Origin: Cardiocondyla obscurior | Lineage: Eukaryota > Arthropoda > Insecta > Hymenoptera > Formicidae | Length of the DNA: 64,000 bases | Assembly: GCF_019399895.1 (NCBI RefSeq) | Contig: NC_091871.1 | Coordinates: 5,113,001 to 5,177,000, forward strand | Direction: 5' to 3' | Part shown: piece after piece, positions 15,901-27,746 of the stretch | Position numbering within the stretch: position 1 is the stretch's first letter | How the letters are laid out: the number at the start of each line of letters is the position of its first letter | Notes under the pieces: generated by a model | The model's input: only the letters and a program-made list of their open reading frames with translations | The model's database searches: none | What the model was told of the DNA's origin: nothing | Position numbers and translations under genes: made by a program

Positions 15901-17044
15901 ATAATCGTTGCCTACCCCAGCGCGATTGTTTGCACATACGTTGGCCGCTAGCAGTTTCCGTAGCGATAATTCTACCCATTCCGAGGGAGAGAGATCATGA
16001 AACACGCGAAACATACGTACGAAACGTGTCCGATGTTGACCGGAAATCATTGCAATTTATTCATTCTGTTTTCTATGACACGGTAATTGTTTTTCCCCCG
16101 GTCGGATATCGTATTTATGAGTTTCGTGTCATTAATTTTCCATGGCTCGGCTCGCGTGAAATGAAAATTTCGACGTAAGTGGTACAGTCAATGTAAGATT
16201 AATAAAAAAAAAGCGACGGTCAGATAGCCGAGCAAGACGTGCGCAGGCTTTAATGATAAAGTTCAATGTCGGAACACCGTATAATTCATGACGTCGCGCT
16301 TGCCCCCACGTTGAAAATCGAGCGGGCGTGTCAAAGGGAAAGGGATCTGACAAAGTGGTTTCGCCTTTCCGCACAGTTTCCCATTTCTTCGTTTTGTGCT
16401 GCGATTCGTACTCCTCTCCTGCCAGAGACTCGGGCCGCGGTAATGGAGAAACGTGATGCGCGTGCATCGCACGGACGTATACGATCACAAGCGCCGTTAA
16501 TAGAACGTACTCTTTCTCGTGGATACTCGAAATTTTACCCGGCCGTTCGATAACGAGGCAACATTCTCCGATGTCGAGAATGTCGAGAGTTACGCCATTC
16601 ACGGATAATAATAACTTGTCAGAGGGACTTACGAGACACGTCGGGAATCATCGCGTGCACGCGGTTCTTTCTTCTCGGTAATTTTAGTTCATGTATTTGA
16701 TAAAAATTTTTTTTTTTTTTTAATTAAGCTTGTTCGTCGTATTTATTTCGCGATAGCGATAAAATGTAAAAACTTACCGTAATGATGGAGGGACGAGGCG
16801 CTCCGGTGAAGTGCTCGATGACCTCCCAATTAGACTTCTTGATTGGCGGGGTGTGCGGCGTTTTCGGTGTGTTAGGGGTGTGCGGTTGCGAAGACGGCGT
16901 GGAGGGTTTAGAGCTCGATGTATTGAACAGTAGCTCAACACGGGGTTTGCCGCCGTCTTGGCTATTGCTCACGTGTTGCCTGAGGCTCGCCCATCTTCTG
17001 GTGGTCCTGGGAGCCCCGGTTATCGTCCTGTGCCCGATTTCGCC
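6627..17044 (-). CDS. adenylyl cyclase type 5/6-like, N-terminal part (partial gene)
   Basis: Membrane adenylyl cyclase that makes cAMP from ATP. Four exons join in perfect phase: 17044-16778, 15411-15253, 8290-8077 and 6985-6627 (999 nt, 333 codons). The stretch LYQRYFLRMNQS followed by hydrophobic helices, and FFIYMAYALLPIRLRHACI later, align best in my memory with the first membrane domain of mammalian types 5 and 6, rather than types 1, 2, 3, 8 or 9. Only the cytosolic N-terminus and most of the first six-helix bundle lie here. Both catalytic domains would be beyond position 1, after an intron of more than 6.6 kb. The first exon in the window begins at an acceptor in phase 0, so the start codon is in an exon further right that I could not find. 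The family is known; the subtype is inferred from partial sequence. Confidence 0.85.
8077..8290 (-). CDS. adenylyl cyclase exon: membrane helices 1-2
   Basis: A 214-nt exon with acceptor TTTCAG and donor GTAAGG. It begins VEMLYQRYFLRMNQS, a close match to the start of the first membrane bundle in type 5/6 cyclases. Two hydrophobic stretches follow: one around GLLVGLALALGLLLIV and one around LFLAVTLVTCIAVYA. The last base is the first base of a valine codon completed by the next exon. Confidence 0.88.
8291..15252. other. large intron of the adenylyl cyclase gene
   Basis: About 7 kb between two phase-matched coding exons. No coding exon is seen. It holds T-rich simple sequence near 8597-8628, a relic of an inverted-repeat element near 11795-11875, and GA-rich tracts near 9337-9372 and 13663-13685. 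Confidence 0.7.
11795..11875 (-). mobile_element. relic of an inverted-repeat (MITE-like) element end
   Basis: Starting with ACCCGAGTGGAAATTGATTC, about 80 bases match the reverse complement of the right end of the element at 27324-27746, at roughly 75-80 percent identity by eye. Shared pieces include GGAAATTGA, CCGTTA, CTAATAA and the TAGC-rich part. Only one end is clear; the rest seems lost or too diverged. It lies within a cyclase intron. Confidence 0.6.
15253..15411 (-). CDS. adenylyl cyclase exon: linker before first membrane helix
   Basis: A 53-codon exon after the acceptor TTCGCAG, starting at an ATG codon and ending CAG before a GTAGGAG donor. Its end, SRFLSSLCGSHHFKNLQ, joins in phase 0 to VEMLYQRYFLRMNQ in the next exon. 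This reproduces the basic/aromatic segment that precedes LYQRYF in type 5/6 cyclases. Because it opens with ATG, an alternative transcript could start here and give a shorter N-terminus; the preceding exon also runs into it in phase. Confidence 0.78.
16778..17044 (-). CDS. adenylyl cyclase exon: low-complexity cytosolic N-terminus
   Basis: This 89-codon exon lies between an acceptor ending TTTCGCCAG and a GTAAG donor, phase 0 at both ends. It begins GEIGHRTITG and is rich in Ser, Thr, Pro and His, with a run of TP dipeptides (TPNTPKTPHTPP), then the charged KKSNWEVIEHFTGAPRPS. It has no membrane segment, as expected for the variable cytosolic N-terminus of a cyclase. The TP pairs are possible proline-directed kinase sites (inference). 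It is assigned to this gene because strand, spacing and phase fit the next exon; no family motif proves it. Confidence 0.68.
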
Positions 17045-17486
17045 CTGGCGAAATAAAAGAAAGCGCGATTACTCAACGGACAAAACATTTACCGCGGTCC
17101 GCTCGATACCCAAGTTTTATAAACTTAACGGGAAAGACAATAGAAAAGTAATTATTCTGCCGCTATTCGGCTTAGATTATCATTTCTTTCTCTTCCCCGT
17201 CGTACTTAAGAGAAAGAGAATTTTCTTAAAAATATTTTTAATGCCGGACGAAGAAGAGTGTTGTGTCACAGAGACGCCATTATTTATGTTGCCTTGGGCG
17301 TTGAAAGTATCTACTTGGTTCTACTCAAAGCGAAGGTGAAATGGCCTGAGCGGTGTCAAAAGAAAGTCGACACCCGTTACGTAAATTTTCACAGTGCTGC
17401 GCGAAAATTGCAATACGGAGAGAAACGTGAAGCTACGTTTTTGCACAATATGTATCGCCGTATATGAACGTCAAAATTCTTCCCAA

Positions 17487-17513
17487 ATCTCTCTCTCTCT
17501 CTTTCTCTCTCTC
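17487..17513. repeat. CT dinucleotide-rich microsatellite
   Basis: A run of CT pairs interrupted by one TTT, seen directly in the sequence. No gene overlaps it. Confidence 0.85.
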
Positions 17514-20208
17514 ACTTATTCTGCATGCGTTCATCCGTGAAATTACAAAAATAATCTTGAAGTATATACTTTTAGCTCTAAAATAAATATTAAGATATCA
17601 AATATCGGAGAATATTGTAAAGATATACCATGGCTCTTCGCGAAATATAACGCCGTGGAAAAGATTTCACATTTGTGAAACGAAGACGCGACGGCGCTTG
17701 GATAATAGCGCGTACTCTAAACCGGAAGCGAGGTTGTTGGAAAATGGCTCGGTACGCGGTGGTATAAATCGTGTCGCCTGTCAGAAGCTTCAGCCTGACC
17801 CAACGTACTCGTCGTTGCGGCCGTCGTATGCCATGTCGTGAAAACGCGAGTCGCCAACGCGGAAAACGGTAGTGAACCTTGCGAGGCTAGGGAGCTTTTT
17901 CGGGATCGGTGGGCGTGACAGCTTCGAAACGACGGATAGAAAACTGCGGCTAACCCCGATAAACAAGCCGCATCGCTCTTGTTTCGCGTGCTTTTCTCAT
18001 CTCTTTTTCTCGCGGAACGGAACACTTCACCTCGTTTTTCGATACGGCCTCTCGATGCCGCGTTTTACGCCACAGTGCACACGACTGTGTGTACCGACCT
18101 GGGACAAGAGCATGCGAAAAAGTGTCCTTATGTTTTATGCAACCAGCAGCGGCATATAACTTATAACTTACATAGATACGCACGCATTTTACTACTAAAC
18201 GCGCGAACGATCAAGATCCGCGTTAAATTATTTGTAGGACATTTAATTATATTCGGTACGATTGCACTCTTTGCTTCGATTAATATTCGGTGCGACAGGA
18301 ATTAAGATTTAATCGTTACATTAAATTTTTGTGGCACGTACGACGGTAATTCAGGGATTACTTTAAATTAAAAAGAAAAAAAGGCAATGTTATTATCGTT
18401 CTTAATTAGAGCGATTTTGAATTGTAAGAGATAGAAAAGTGCGAAAAAAAATGGAAAGGAAAAAGTAAAATAAAGGCTCGGGGCTTTTCTTTTTGTGAAA
18501 AAAAAAAAAAATACCGAAATTTAATACGACACTGACGTCCTTTACGAATCCTTTCATGTTGAAGGATTTGTAAGGCAGTTTCGTCGGAGACGTCCCCGCG
18601 TACGCTTTCTTCAAGTCCGGATTGGATTAAGGGGACCAGTCACGAGTAATGTTCCTTTTCTATTCATGTGTTATACGTGCTCGAGTACTCTTCGAAGGTT
18701 TCTCCAAAGCTTCTAATGTCTGGCAGAAAGTTTGATTGAGTATCACATGTATTTTGTGTTAACATAACGTGATGGGATCTTACAAATAGGAAACGCGTAA
18801 CGCAAGACAGATCCATTCTCGTCGGTTCCTTCTCAAACATTTCGATTCGAATAACGCGCTCGACTCGTTCATAATTTAAAACGTTCTTCAGCGATACCTC
18901 TCATCGATAATCTCGCAATAAAATTAAGTTATGTATAAAATTTGATCATCTCCATATAAAATTTCGAAATTACATACGTAATTTATTTAAAGCATTATTT
19001 CAAATTGATATAATTAAAGGTATTATTTTATATTTAGAAAATATGATAGAACGTAACGAAGGTTGTACAGATGTGGGCAAAAATAAAAATGTGAGCTCGA
19101 GAAATTCTCGATATGTATTATAAGAAGGTCTTGCTTCTTTTTTAAGCGCTATTTCGAAGTATAGCGAAGTAACTATACCGTCTCCCTTTTGAAACTGAAA
19201 TGTGAGACCTGACTTTTCTTGTGCGCATACATGTCATACGCCCTGTACACGTTCGCGAGCGTTTCTTCCGATTTCACGCTCCTTTTCGTGTATCATCCGT
19301 GTATCATCTTGGCGTTCGCTAGGTGGTTTTTCAGCATGGTGAATTTCCCAACGGCGAAACTTTCATCGCATCGTTGCAGACCTTATGCACTTTTCGCGAT
19401 AACGATATTACGGATACATCAATGTAATGCGCCCCTTAATGCTGTTCCGGTATCGCAATACGACATTTAATACACTTCAAAGGTAAAAAGAAAAAAAATT
19501 ACTGTTTCGTATTCGGACGCAAAATACAAATTTTCTAATCCATTAACGTCACAGCTTTTTTCCCTCCTTTTTCCCTCTAATTTTAATACATTTTTCATTA
19601 ATCGACATTGCGAGAAAAACCGTCAAAGAAGCTTAATATTTAATCCTTTTTACGATTAAAATGTGGCATAAACATTTATGTAAACATCAATACGAAATCG
19701 CGTTCTGATATTTACTTGAAAAATTAAATTGATCCTTTTTCTCAAAATTCTGATGAATAAGAAATACTTCCACGAAACATATTTAACACCTTAATCTCCC
19801 TCGTGGTATAAGCTCCTCCAATTTTTCGTTCTACCCATTTCATATCGCGTGTTGCGAAAATCGTTCTGTTATAATTGACTGTGCTTCCCCGAGAGAACAC
19901 AGAAAATCCGATGTCGTTCTACTTTCACCAGGCGCGCTGATGCCGGAACCAGCACTGGCGTATATCACTTAAGTGTCGCTGGTCTTTGCGTAAAGAATAA
20001 TTCCATATTCCGTTAATGAATTTTATTAGGAGAACATAAAATATGTACTCAGCTAACGTGCGTTTACTTTGTGCCGTTATATATTCGATAAATTCGTTCA
20101 TTTAAACGCGCATATATGATTGCATGTTTATTTGACTGAATAAAACCTAAATTTCACGGTTTAACTATAAAAAATATGAGAAACGTGAACTCATGCGTTA
20201 AGTTTTAA

Positions 20209-20262
20209 TGAAATTAGAGAAATAAAATTAGAGAAATAAAATTAGAGAAATAAAATTTTAGA
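20209..20262. repeat. 14-bp tandem repeat, about 3.5 copies
   Basis: The unit ATAAAATTAGAGAA repeats head to tail with almost no change, the last copy being altered. It is a short AT-rich minisatellite in non-coding DNA. Confidence 0.85.
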
Positions 20263-22599
20263 GTTACGGTTATGAGACGAAGATGTGATATTCCTTGTTA
20301 ATCTTTAATCTTTTATCTTGTTTTATTAGTATTAATCCCTTTTAATTGTGCTATCCATAAATAAATAATGAGGCGCGGAGCGTTTGATGAAAAATTGAAA
20401 TAAAATAAAGTTTACTTTTTTTTCTGATTTACCTAAGTAATTTCTTTTAACAATCTCGAACGATTTTTTCCACCCACACTTTGCACTTTGTTGATTAAGC
20501 GATAATTTCACTTACACAAACTGCGATGATTGATTATCCTAGATAAGTTATTCTTGCGTTAGGTTTACGTCATTATTTCTCAATAAAACTTTATTAAACA
20601 AAAAGATTCTATTCAATTGGTTGAACATCAATGTCATCGAAGTTGGTACAACGTTAATTGTACGGCAAATTACATATGTCACATAACAATTCAACAGCAT
20701 GTGCCGTGTAAAAATTGAACAAAAATGAGATACGGTCGAGAGCTTTCACAACCGGATAAAAAACGCGAAAAAAAAAGAAAAAAGAGAAAAGTACTTGTGG
20801 AGTATTCCAATTGATATTTACATTTGCTTAATATCTAGAAATTATATTTCTGCGAGCAATTCGAGTAATCTATTTCTCGTTAAACTCGTTTGTTTGATAA
20901 AGATTATCGGTGGTTCGTAATCGATTATTACGTGAGATGGCTCACCCGCCGGTCGTTATACGTAGGAAATTGCCGATAGAAATTGTTAGCGGGTGCTAGG
21001 TTTAAATTATTCAACGACAACTTTTCCGCGAGCGCTCATTCGTGCTGATTAGTTACGGGAGCTTGCACGCAAGGCTTCAAGAAATGTACGCGAGGATGGC
21101 ATCGTGAACGCGCGCTATATTTCACCGCACATTACCGGAGCTGTGCACTCCGTGTTTCCCGACAGGTCCAATTCGAAGCGTCCTTTTTCTTTTTATTTTT
21201 TTCTTTCCCCCTTTTTTTTTTGTTTTAATGTCGCGCGCTTTTTCATGTCGGTCGCCAACGTGAGTCTCATTTGTAACAGTCCAGTTTGCAGCTAATTAAA
21301 AAATGAACTCTGTCGTAGATCTCGCTCTGAAGCAACACGAAATCGAACGATTCCATACTTCTTTTACCACTCCGAGAACTACATTTTAGTGAAAAATGTC
21401 GCGGAGAAATTTTGCGAAACTAAAAAATAAAGTTTTCTTTTCGTCCAGTTAGAGTTCTGATGCGTACACTTCAACGTACTTACGTTGTACATATGTAAAA
21501 TAATTACAAAATACTTTTATAACTAAACGTTTGTACTTGAGTTTAAATAGGCGAGCGAATTATTTTCTTGAATTCCTTAATTTCAAGTTTTAGAGAATGA
21601 AATAGCTTCATTTACATTGTTATTACGTTGCGCACTGAATTCGTTGGTAAAGTATCCATTACAGAAACACCGCAGCATACATATTCGCAAGTGATTAGAA
21701 AATAGAATAAATAATTATACAGTCATAAATTCATATAATTAAATTTATTAAAAAAATAAATAAAAATTACATATAATTATACATTTAAAAGTTACGTGTA
21801 CAATTATTATTCTCCACTGCGAGATAAAAGATAATTTTAGAAAGTCGACGATGTGTCACCTTTACGCTAAAAAAAAATAAATAAAAAAAAAATAAAAATA
21901 ACGTATGCAAAAATATATACGCGTGGGCGCGCGTTCGAACTATACAACTAACGAGAAATATTTCTAACAAATATTCGCTCGAAACATTTCGTATTGCGGG
22001 TGAATCGAGCACGTTGGTCGTACCAAAACGTTTGAAAAGAAAGCGTTGGAAATAGATCGGCCTTGCGTTACCCACGTTTTCTCGCCACTCCATCAATAAA
22101 TGGCTCTTATGTGATCGGAGAACGTATGCAGCGAATGAAAGGACGTATAAAATTACAAAGAACTGCAGAACCGTCAGTTCGACATATCCACGGGAGAAAT
22201 GTACGAATGTTATAATTTTTTTTTTCTTTCTTTCTTTTTCCTGCGCGAATTTGCAGAGTGTCGTTTATTGCATTGTTAACGATGATAAGTCGTAAAGAAA
22301 CTTAATTACTTGTTGCTTTATTTCCAATACAATCGACTGCATCGCATTTAGCATAAATACATACTCCGAGGACTTAATTAAACGTCAGGTTATCCCATCT
22401 CAACACGTCTCTTCTAATTCCTGATTAACAGGAGCTTTTGTTGCGAATTACTTTTCAGCCCTCGCTTCGATCGATCCTTTGCTTTCTTTTACCTGACAGA
22501 TCGCGCCATTAATTCGTCACAGTCCCATTATGTTCTTATAGAGAATATATTTAACGGGCAGATCTTGTTCGTACGTTAATCGTTATATGTATTTTCGGA

Positions 22600-23200
22600 G
22601 CCAATTGCATTTCCTGCCCTCCGTGCGTTCATTAATGGGTCGCGGAACGTAACCGACTTTTCCCCCGCGCCGGTAAATGGGATCGCGGCAGTAAATGGAA
22701 TCGCGCGGCGTGAAATGCATTTAAGAGGAGATCTCGCGCGGATGTGTACACGTGCATACGTCTCGTGGTATCCCGCATATGCATCGCGGATGCATTGTGC
22801 GCGCGACAGTTCAGTTACACAGTGTGGATTACACATGCGAGCGATATCCGGGAAATCCGCTTTATCGCGGACTGCATTCTCCCGCGGCGAGAAAGCGCCG
22901 GGCATTAAGGCATTGCGCGCGTTTCTTGGCCGCTCGGCGGCCGTAGATGGGTGCATTAAATCGCAAGTACCACGCAGGAACGCACCTGTAAAGAACGGAC
23001 CGTTAAAAGCGATAACGCCGCTAAAACTCGTGAGAACCAGGGGGAGGGGAGGAGGAGGGGACACGATTATCGGGGGAGTGATTCGCACGTTTGCGAGCAC
23101 CTCGTAAACGTCGCTCGAACGTACCGTTTAACAATCGTCGATTTAATCGCGGTCTTATCGGGCCGCACTTTCAGCACGTTATATTTTCGCCGGCGGGATT
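22600..23200. other. CpG-rich patch
   Basis: Dense CG dinucleotides and higher GC than the flanks keep long frames open on both strands by chance (22576-23100 minus, 22715-23107 plus). The translations are Arg- and Ala-rich and show no motif. It might be a regulatory island or a promoter of an unfound exon; nothing in the sequence decides this. Confidence 0.4.
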
Positions 23201-26200
23201 AATATTTTCGCGCGTTAAATATATGCACGACTACTTTGCGCCTAGAGCTATGCCGTTAAATATGTATGGTGGTTGGACAGGTCTATTTTCAGTTCATCTC
23301 GTTAAAAATTTGTGACGTGACAAATTATTAAAATAACCGTCAAGCTTTATAATTAACAGACTAAAGTAAATCAAACGTTACTCTATAAAAAGAACCAGGT
23401 TTTTTTTTTTCATTTTTTTATTTTTTTAAGAAAATTAAAAACATACATTTCTGTGTGAAAAAGAGAGAATAAAAAAAATGAAAAGCTTAGCAGTACAATA
23501 TAATTTCTAAAGTCACTGAAACGTGCACGTCTGTTTGAATTATTGACTCGTGTTTGCAATTGCTGCAAAGTACATTTTGCAATACGTGCTAATAAAAATA
23601 AACCGATTTCTTTCACGCCTGAATTAAATTTCGCTCCGTCCGCGCGTTACAAGACCGCTGAAAATTTCGCGATTTCTCGTTGATGGCCTTGTACGTGGCA
23701 CAGTTTATCCAACAATACGTTTGGCCGAGCGATGCAGTTGAAGCCTGTTGCGCGCTAATTCATTCCGAGTGCAAGAGCATAAACGTCTTGATTGACGAAA
23801 TGCCCGGCATGCATTTTCCCCACTTGACAATGCAGTAAGCCACGCTGGGCGCATATATATTTTGCTGAACCAACTGCTTATGTATGATAATACAACATCA
23901 CTATGCATACACCTTTATGTCAATTTGCGTACGACAGCCTTTAATGTGCATCGGTGCGCACTGTCGCATTCGAATTTGCTATAGCAAGCAGCCTGCTCTG
24001 CCGGGCATTTCGTTCGATTTGTCAAATCATGAGCATGTGAAACGAGTTTTTTACCACATCTCGTTCTCTTCCGCGCGAAATAAAAGGATTTCGAAGCGGC
24101 GATTCGGAATTATAACGAAGCGTGCACGGTTTCGGATTGAAATTGTTCTCTCTCTTTTTTTTTTCTTTTTTTTTCTCCCATTAAGTTCTTTTATAGTTTA
24201 TCGCAGCATTGGGATATAGACTGTTATCTCTACGAGCGAGAATTACCCGTTATCGCTTCGGGCGTTTTGATACGATGATGAAAATTAATGAAACGGCTCT
24301 TGATGCGCGGATGCCGCTTGGCAACGATAAAATTGACTGTAACGGTCTAATGGATGTTCGTTGTCTCCCGACGAGGCCGAAATCTAATTCTAAACATGCG
24401 GAGTATTTAGTCGGTGCCGTATGCTTCCATTCTCCACCGTCGTGTTCCTAACATATGCGTGCAATGTGTGTTCCGCGAGGGGTTGATAACATGCCACCTG
24501 GCACACTGCTCCACCGCCGAATATATCACTGTAGCCTCGTAATGGGAGAGTTATGTTGGCCGAGAGATCGATAGTCAGCTGTAAATTTATATCGTTGTTG
24601 CAAAGTATTTTAGCGATTAAGCCGACAAATTTGGATTTTAGATTTAGAATTGAGATTTAAAATTTCGACGCTGGTAACATTTCGAGCATAACAATTAGAC
24701 GACTTTACTGCACGTGTGCAATTTAATTTCGACTTCGTAATGAAACGGTGGTTTAAGTTGAAGCTCACGTATTATTATTTTGCTTCTTATTTTTATTCAT
24801 TTTTATTTTTTAGCTGAGAAAGTATCAGGCCACATAAATCCATTTTTATGCGGAGAACTTTATCGCCAGTATTGGCACACATCTCGTTTTAATACCGAAT
24901 GTATATTACGCTACATCACCGCGCGTGAAATAATTTTGTTCTTCCGGTTATATACATATATGTCTGGGGGCATTAATATCGACGCGTAAAGCAATAACAA
25001 TATAAATTTTATTATGAATGTGCATACGCGCAACGATTAAATTACGTTTATGTCAATCCATAATGATCGTTGCCGGAAAATATATACATATACACGCGCG
25101 TGTAGTGCGTATTAACGCATTTACGTCGAAATAACGCATGCAGGCGTATTTGTTTAATTTATCTTTTCCCAACTACGATATTTCATGATGATAGAAACGT
25201 ATTTTTACGTAATACGCCCGGGCGACGTACGATATCGCGAAGCAACGGCGAGCGTCGGTCGGTCTTGCCGAGAAACTCGCTTATGAATAATGTATGCAAG
25301 GGCATGCATCCCCTGCATGTAACTCACAATCTTTGCTTTTCTCTATTACGTGTAATCGCCCGGGCATATGGCGGCGTGACATGCAGTCGGGAGAAAAAAG
25401 CTGCCGCGATATCAAGGCGCAAAAAGTCGGTATTCCAACAACTTTCGGAAATCCACAAGCGCGCCGAAGTCGCGAATCAATTGCAAATTTTAAGAATCGA
25501 AACGTGAATTTCTGCATAACTGACGCGTTTAATTACACGCGGAACGCAAACGCGTGCAAGATCTCTCGTTAACAGATTTAGGTGCGATTTTCCACGTGGC
25601 AATTTAATTTCGCAGCTGACATATCGAACGAAACGCTGAAAGGTTTGACGCGCGCTTTCGATTCGTCGCGCACTGCACATGTGCGCGTATACATCCTCGT
25701 TTTGGCGTTGTAAAGAACCATGATGTATACAATGAAAATAGTTACCTCGTGAGCCCTTCGACTACCACGAAGGCTGAGCCTGTGACTCCACTCGCGCTTC
25801 GGGAAATCCATGCCGTATTTCTCCTTGTCTACCGGTCTTTTGCCTCCAGACACTGGGGATCCCTCTGGGGCAACAAAATGCGTCGCTGTCCCGTTACTTC
25901 ATGTTTTTTCCTGCGCAGAAAGACAATCCGTTCGTTCAAAACTATCTCTTTAGTTTTTGCTCCTTCGCTTTTTCGCGTTTCCCTTGCATGCATTAATTAA
26001 CACTGGGTGCAACTTAACGTTCGAGGTAATATCATTAATAATTCGCCGGGAAGAGAGCTTTTCGAAATCGTGTTTGAAGCTTTACGTGCAACGCGCGATG
26101 TTACAGCGATGCGATATTCTCGCACGGATCACCGCACTTCGCAGCATATTCTTCGTTAATAGTGGAATATTCGCTTCCGTCTTAATAAAAAAGCAACGGA

Positions 26201-26803
26201 GGTATTTAAGATAATGATACGCGCTTTCGAACAAGCTTGCGATAATGTATAAGATGCAATACGGGACGCCAAGTAATTTTCATTAAGTCTTTAGTGTTGC
26301 AAACGCGGCAACAATATGCTTCCACTTTCTAATTTCTACGCGAGTTACGCTCACAATATTTGTCTTTAATTTCATTACATCTATCTTTAGTAGACCTGAT
26401 AACGTTAATATTGCCTTCAAGAATGTCATCTTGAAAATATATGTCTTGAAAAAACATCTGCGTTTTCAAACTGTTAGAATCAGGTGTTTTTTTATTTATC
26501 GCTAAATACACTTTTACATTTTTGTACGATTAATTAAGAAGCTCGAATTAAAAATTTAAATATTCAATTTTTAACAGTTTGATGTAAGCTCTAATTAAAA
26601 GTCGACTGCATATATGTCGTTATTAAATAATTAATTATAATATAAACTCGCCGTGAAAAGATCATTTTAAGTAGTCATGCATTTTGACCAGGTAATCTAA
26701 TTTTCTGTGGATAAGATAATTTTGTCGGATAAACAAACAGACTTCGGGGCAACTTTACTGAGTAAAGTTGTGCTTAGTACAAGGATGTTTAAACGCGTGA
26801 AAA

Positions 26804-27284
26804 TCCTATCTTAAAAAGATGGTGCGTTACGCATGAATTAGCTTGTAAGAAAAGGGGAAAAAAAAATATAAAAAAATAATTTTGCACACTTTAAAATTAA
26901 TTAATTATTTCATGCTACGTTCGGTATATGGTGAACGGTTACCACTTTTTTAAGGACTGAGTTAGGTAAAATTTAACTATACTTAGTAACTTCCTAATCC
27001 TAAGTACAGTTAAATTTGAGCTAACTCAGTCCTTAATTAAGTGGTTACCGTTCACCATATACCGAACGTAGCATGAAATAATTAATTAATTTTAAAGTGT
27101 GCAAAATTTTTTTTTTTTTTCTTACAAGCTAATTCATGCGTAACGCACCAATTTGTTAAGATAGGAGACTAGAACAAACCAGAATTTTTTTTTTAAGTTA
27201 GTAAAACATCTTTTGGATTGGTTTTCTTTTGGAAAATAAAAATTATATTATATTGAAAAATAGCGCGCGCATGGTTTGTTCTAG
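26804..27284 (+). mobile_element. Helitron-like non-autonomous element with large palindrome (copy A)
   Basis: The left end starts 5-prime TC (TCCTATCTTAAAAAG) after an A. The right end reads ATGGTTTGTTCTAG and is followed by T. TC at one end, CTAG at the other and insertion between A and T are the known signature of Helitrons; the right end carries GCGCGCGC just inside, where Helitrons have a hairpin. Most of the body (26804-27166) is a nearly perfect inverted repeat with arms of about 175-180 bases and a loop near 26985-27000. A second, reversed set of ends lies at 27166-27181. No coding frame is present, so it is non-autonomous. Classification rests on the ends and on related copies at 35011, 49211 and 51260. 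Confidence 0.68.
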
Positions 27285-27285
27285 T
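27168..27285. repeat. 118-bp segment with 14-bp perfect terminal inverted repeats
   Basis: ACTAGAACAAACCA at 27168-27181 is exactly inverted at 27272-27285. Both are the Helitron-like right terminus, in opposite orientations. The segment could be read as its own small inverted-repeat element, but it is better explained as two right ends facing outwards. Confidence 0.7.
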
Positions 27286-27323
27286 TAAAAAAAAAAATTA
27301 TTTTATAAACTCAAAAGTGAATT

Positions 27324-27746
27324 AATTACCACCCGAGTGGAAATTCATCTAGCTATTCTAATTATTCAGGTAATGGTTAGATCGCGCAGATTAGATATAT
27401 TCTTCAGCTAATGACTAGCTTGGTACTAGTCATGATTTGTAAAAAAAATATTTCTTATTTAGTGACTATCCAGCTAGTGTCTAGCCGTTGAGTATAAAAT
27501 TTTAAAAGTAAGGTTGTGTTATTAAAAAAAATTTATCTAATATCTGTCTAGCCACTGAGCGTGAGTTATGTAACGAGACAATTATTACAAATTAATAACA
27601 AGCTAGAAAATCTATCTAAACATTTTTTGCCGCGTACTAGTTTACTGCGCGTACTGGCCTTTGTTTTGCTACTGCCACGAGATAAATCACAGATTGGCAA
27701 GCTAGTTATTAGATAACGGTTAGGCTCAATTTCCATTTGAGTAATT
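27324..27746. mobile_element. MITE-like inverted-repeat element rich in CTAGC motifs
   Basis: The left end AATTACCACCCGAGTGGAAA and the inverted right end AATTACTCAAATGGAAATTG resemble each other over about 20 bases. The interior contains many CTAG and TAGC words (for example near 27349, 27404, 27472, 27547, 27601 and 27700), as in a decayed array of short inverted repeats. It has no coding frame. It shares its right end with the relic at 11795-11875, showing that the family is dispersed. The exact limits and target duplication are not clear. Confidence 0.6.

Larger units (their letters stand above)
17045..26803. other. gene-poor region, upstream intron or intergenic
   Basis: No convincing exon on either strand. 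It contains a CT-rich microsatellite (17487-17513), a 14-base tandem repeat (20209-20262), a CpG-rich patch (about 22600-23200) with a G-rich tract at 23040-23060, and AT-rich DNA. The missing 5-prime exon of the cyclase may lie here or further right. Confidence 0.5.

Noticed and set aside
16132..16602. 156-codon open frame on the minus strand
   Set aside because: No family motif, mixed composition, and no splice context linking it to the cyclase exons. It lies in the intron between phase-matched exons.
22576..23100. 174-codon open frame on the minus strand, the longest in the gene-poor region
   Set aside because: It lies in a CpG-rich patch where the plus strand is also open for 130 codons. 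The product is Arg-, Ala- and Pro-rich with no motif; the openness follows from low TA content.
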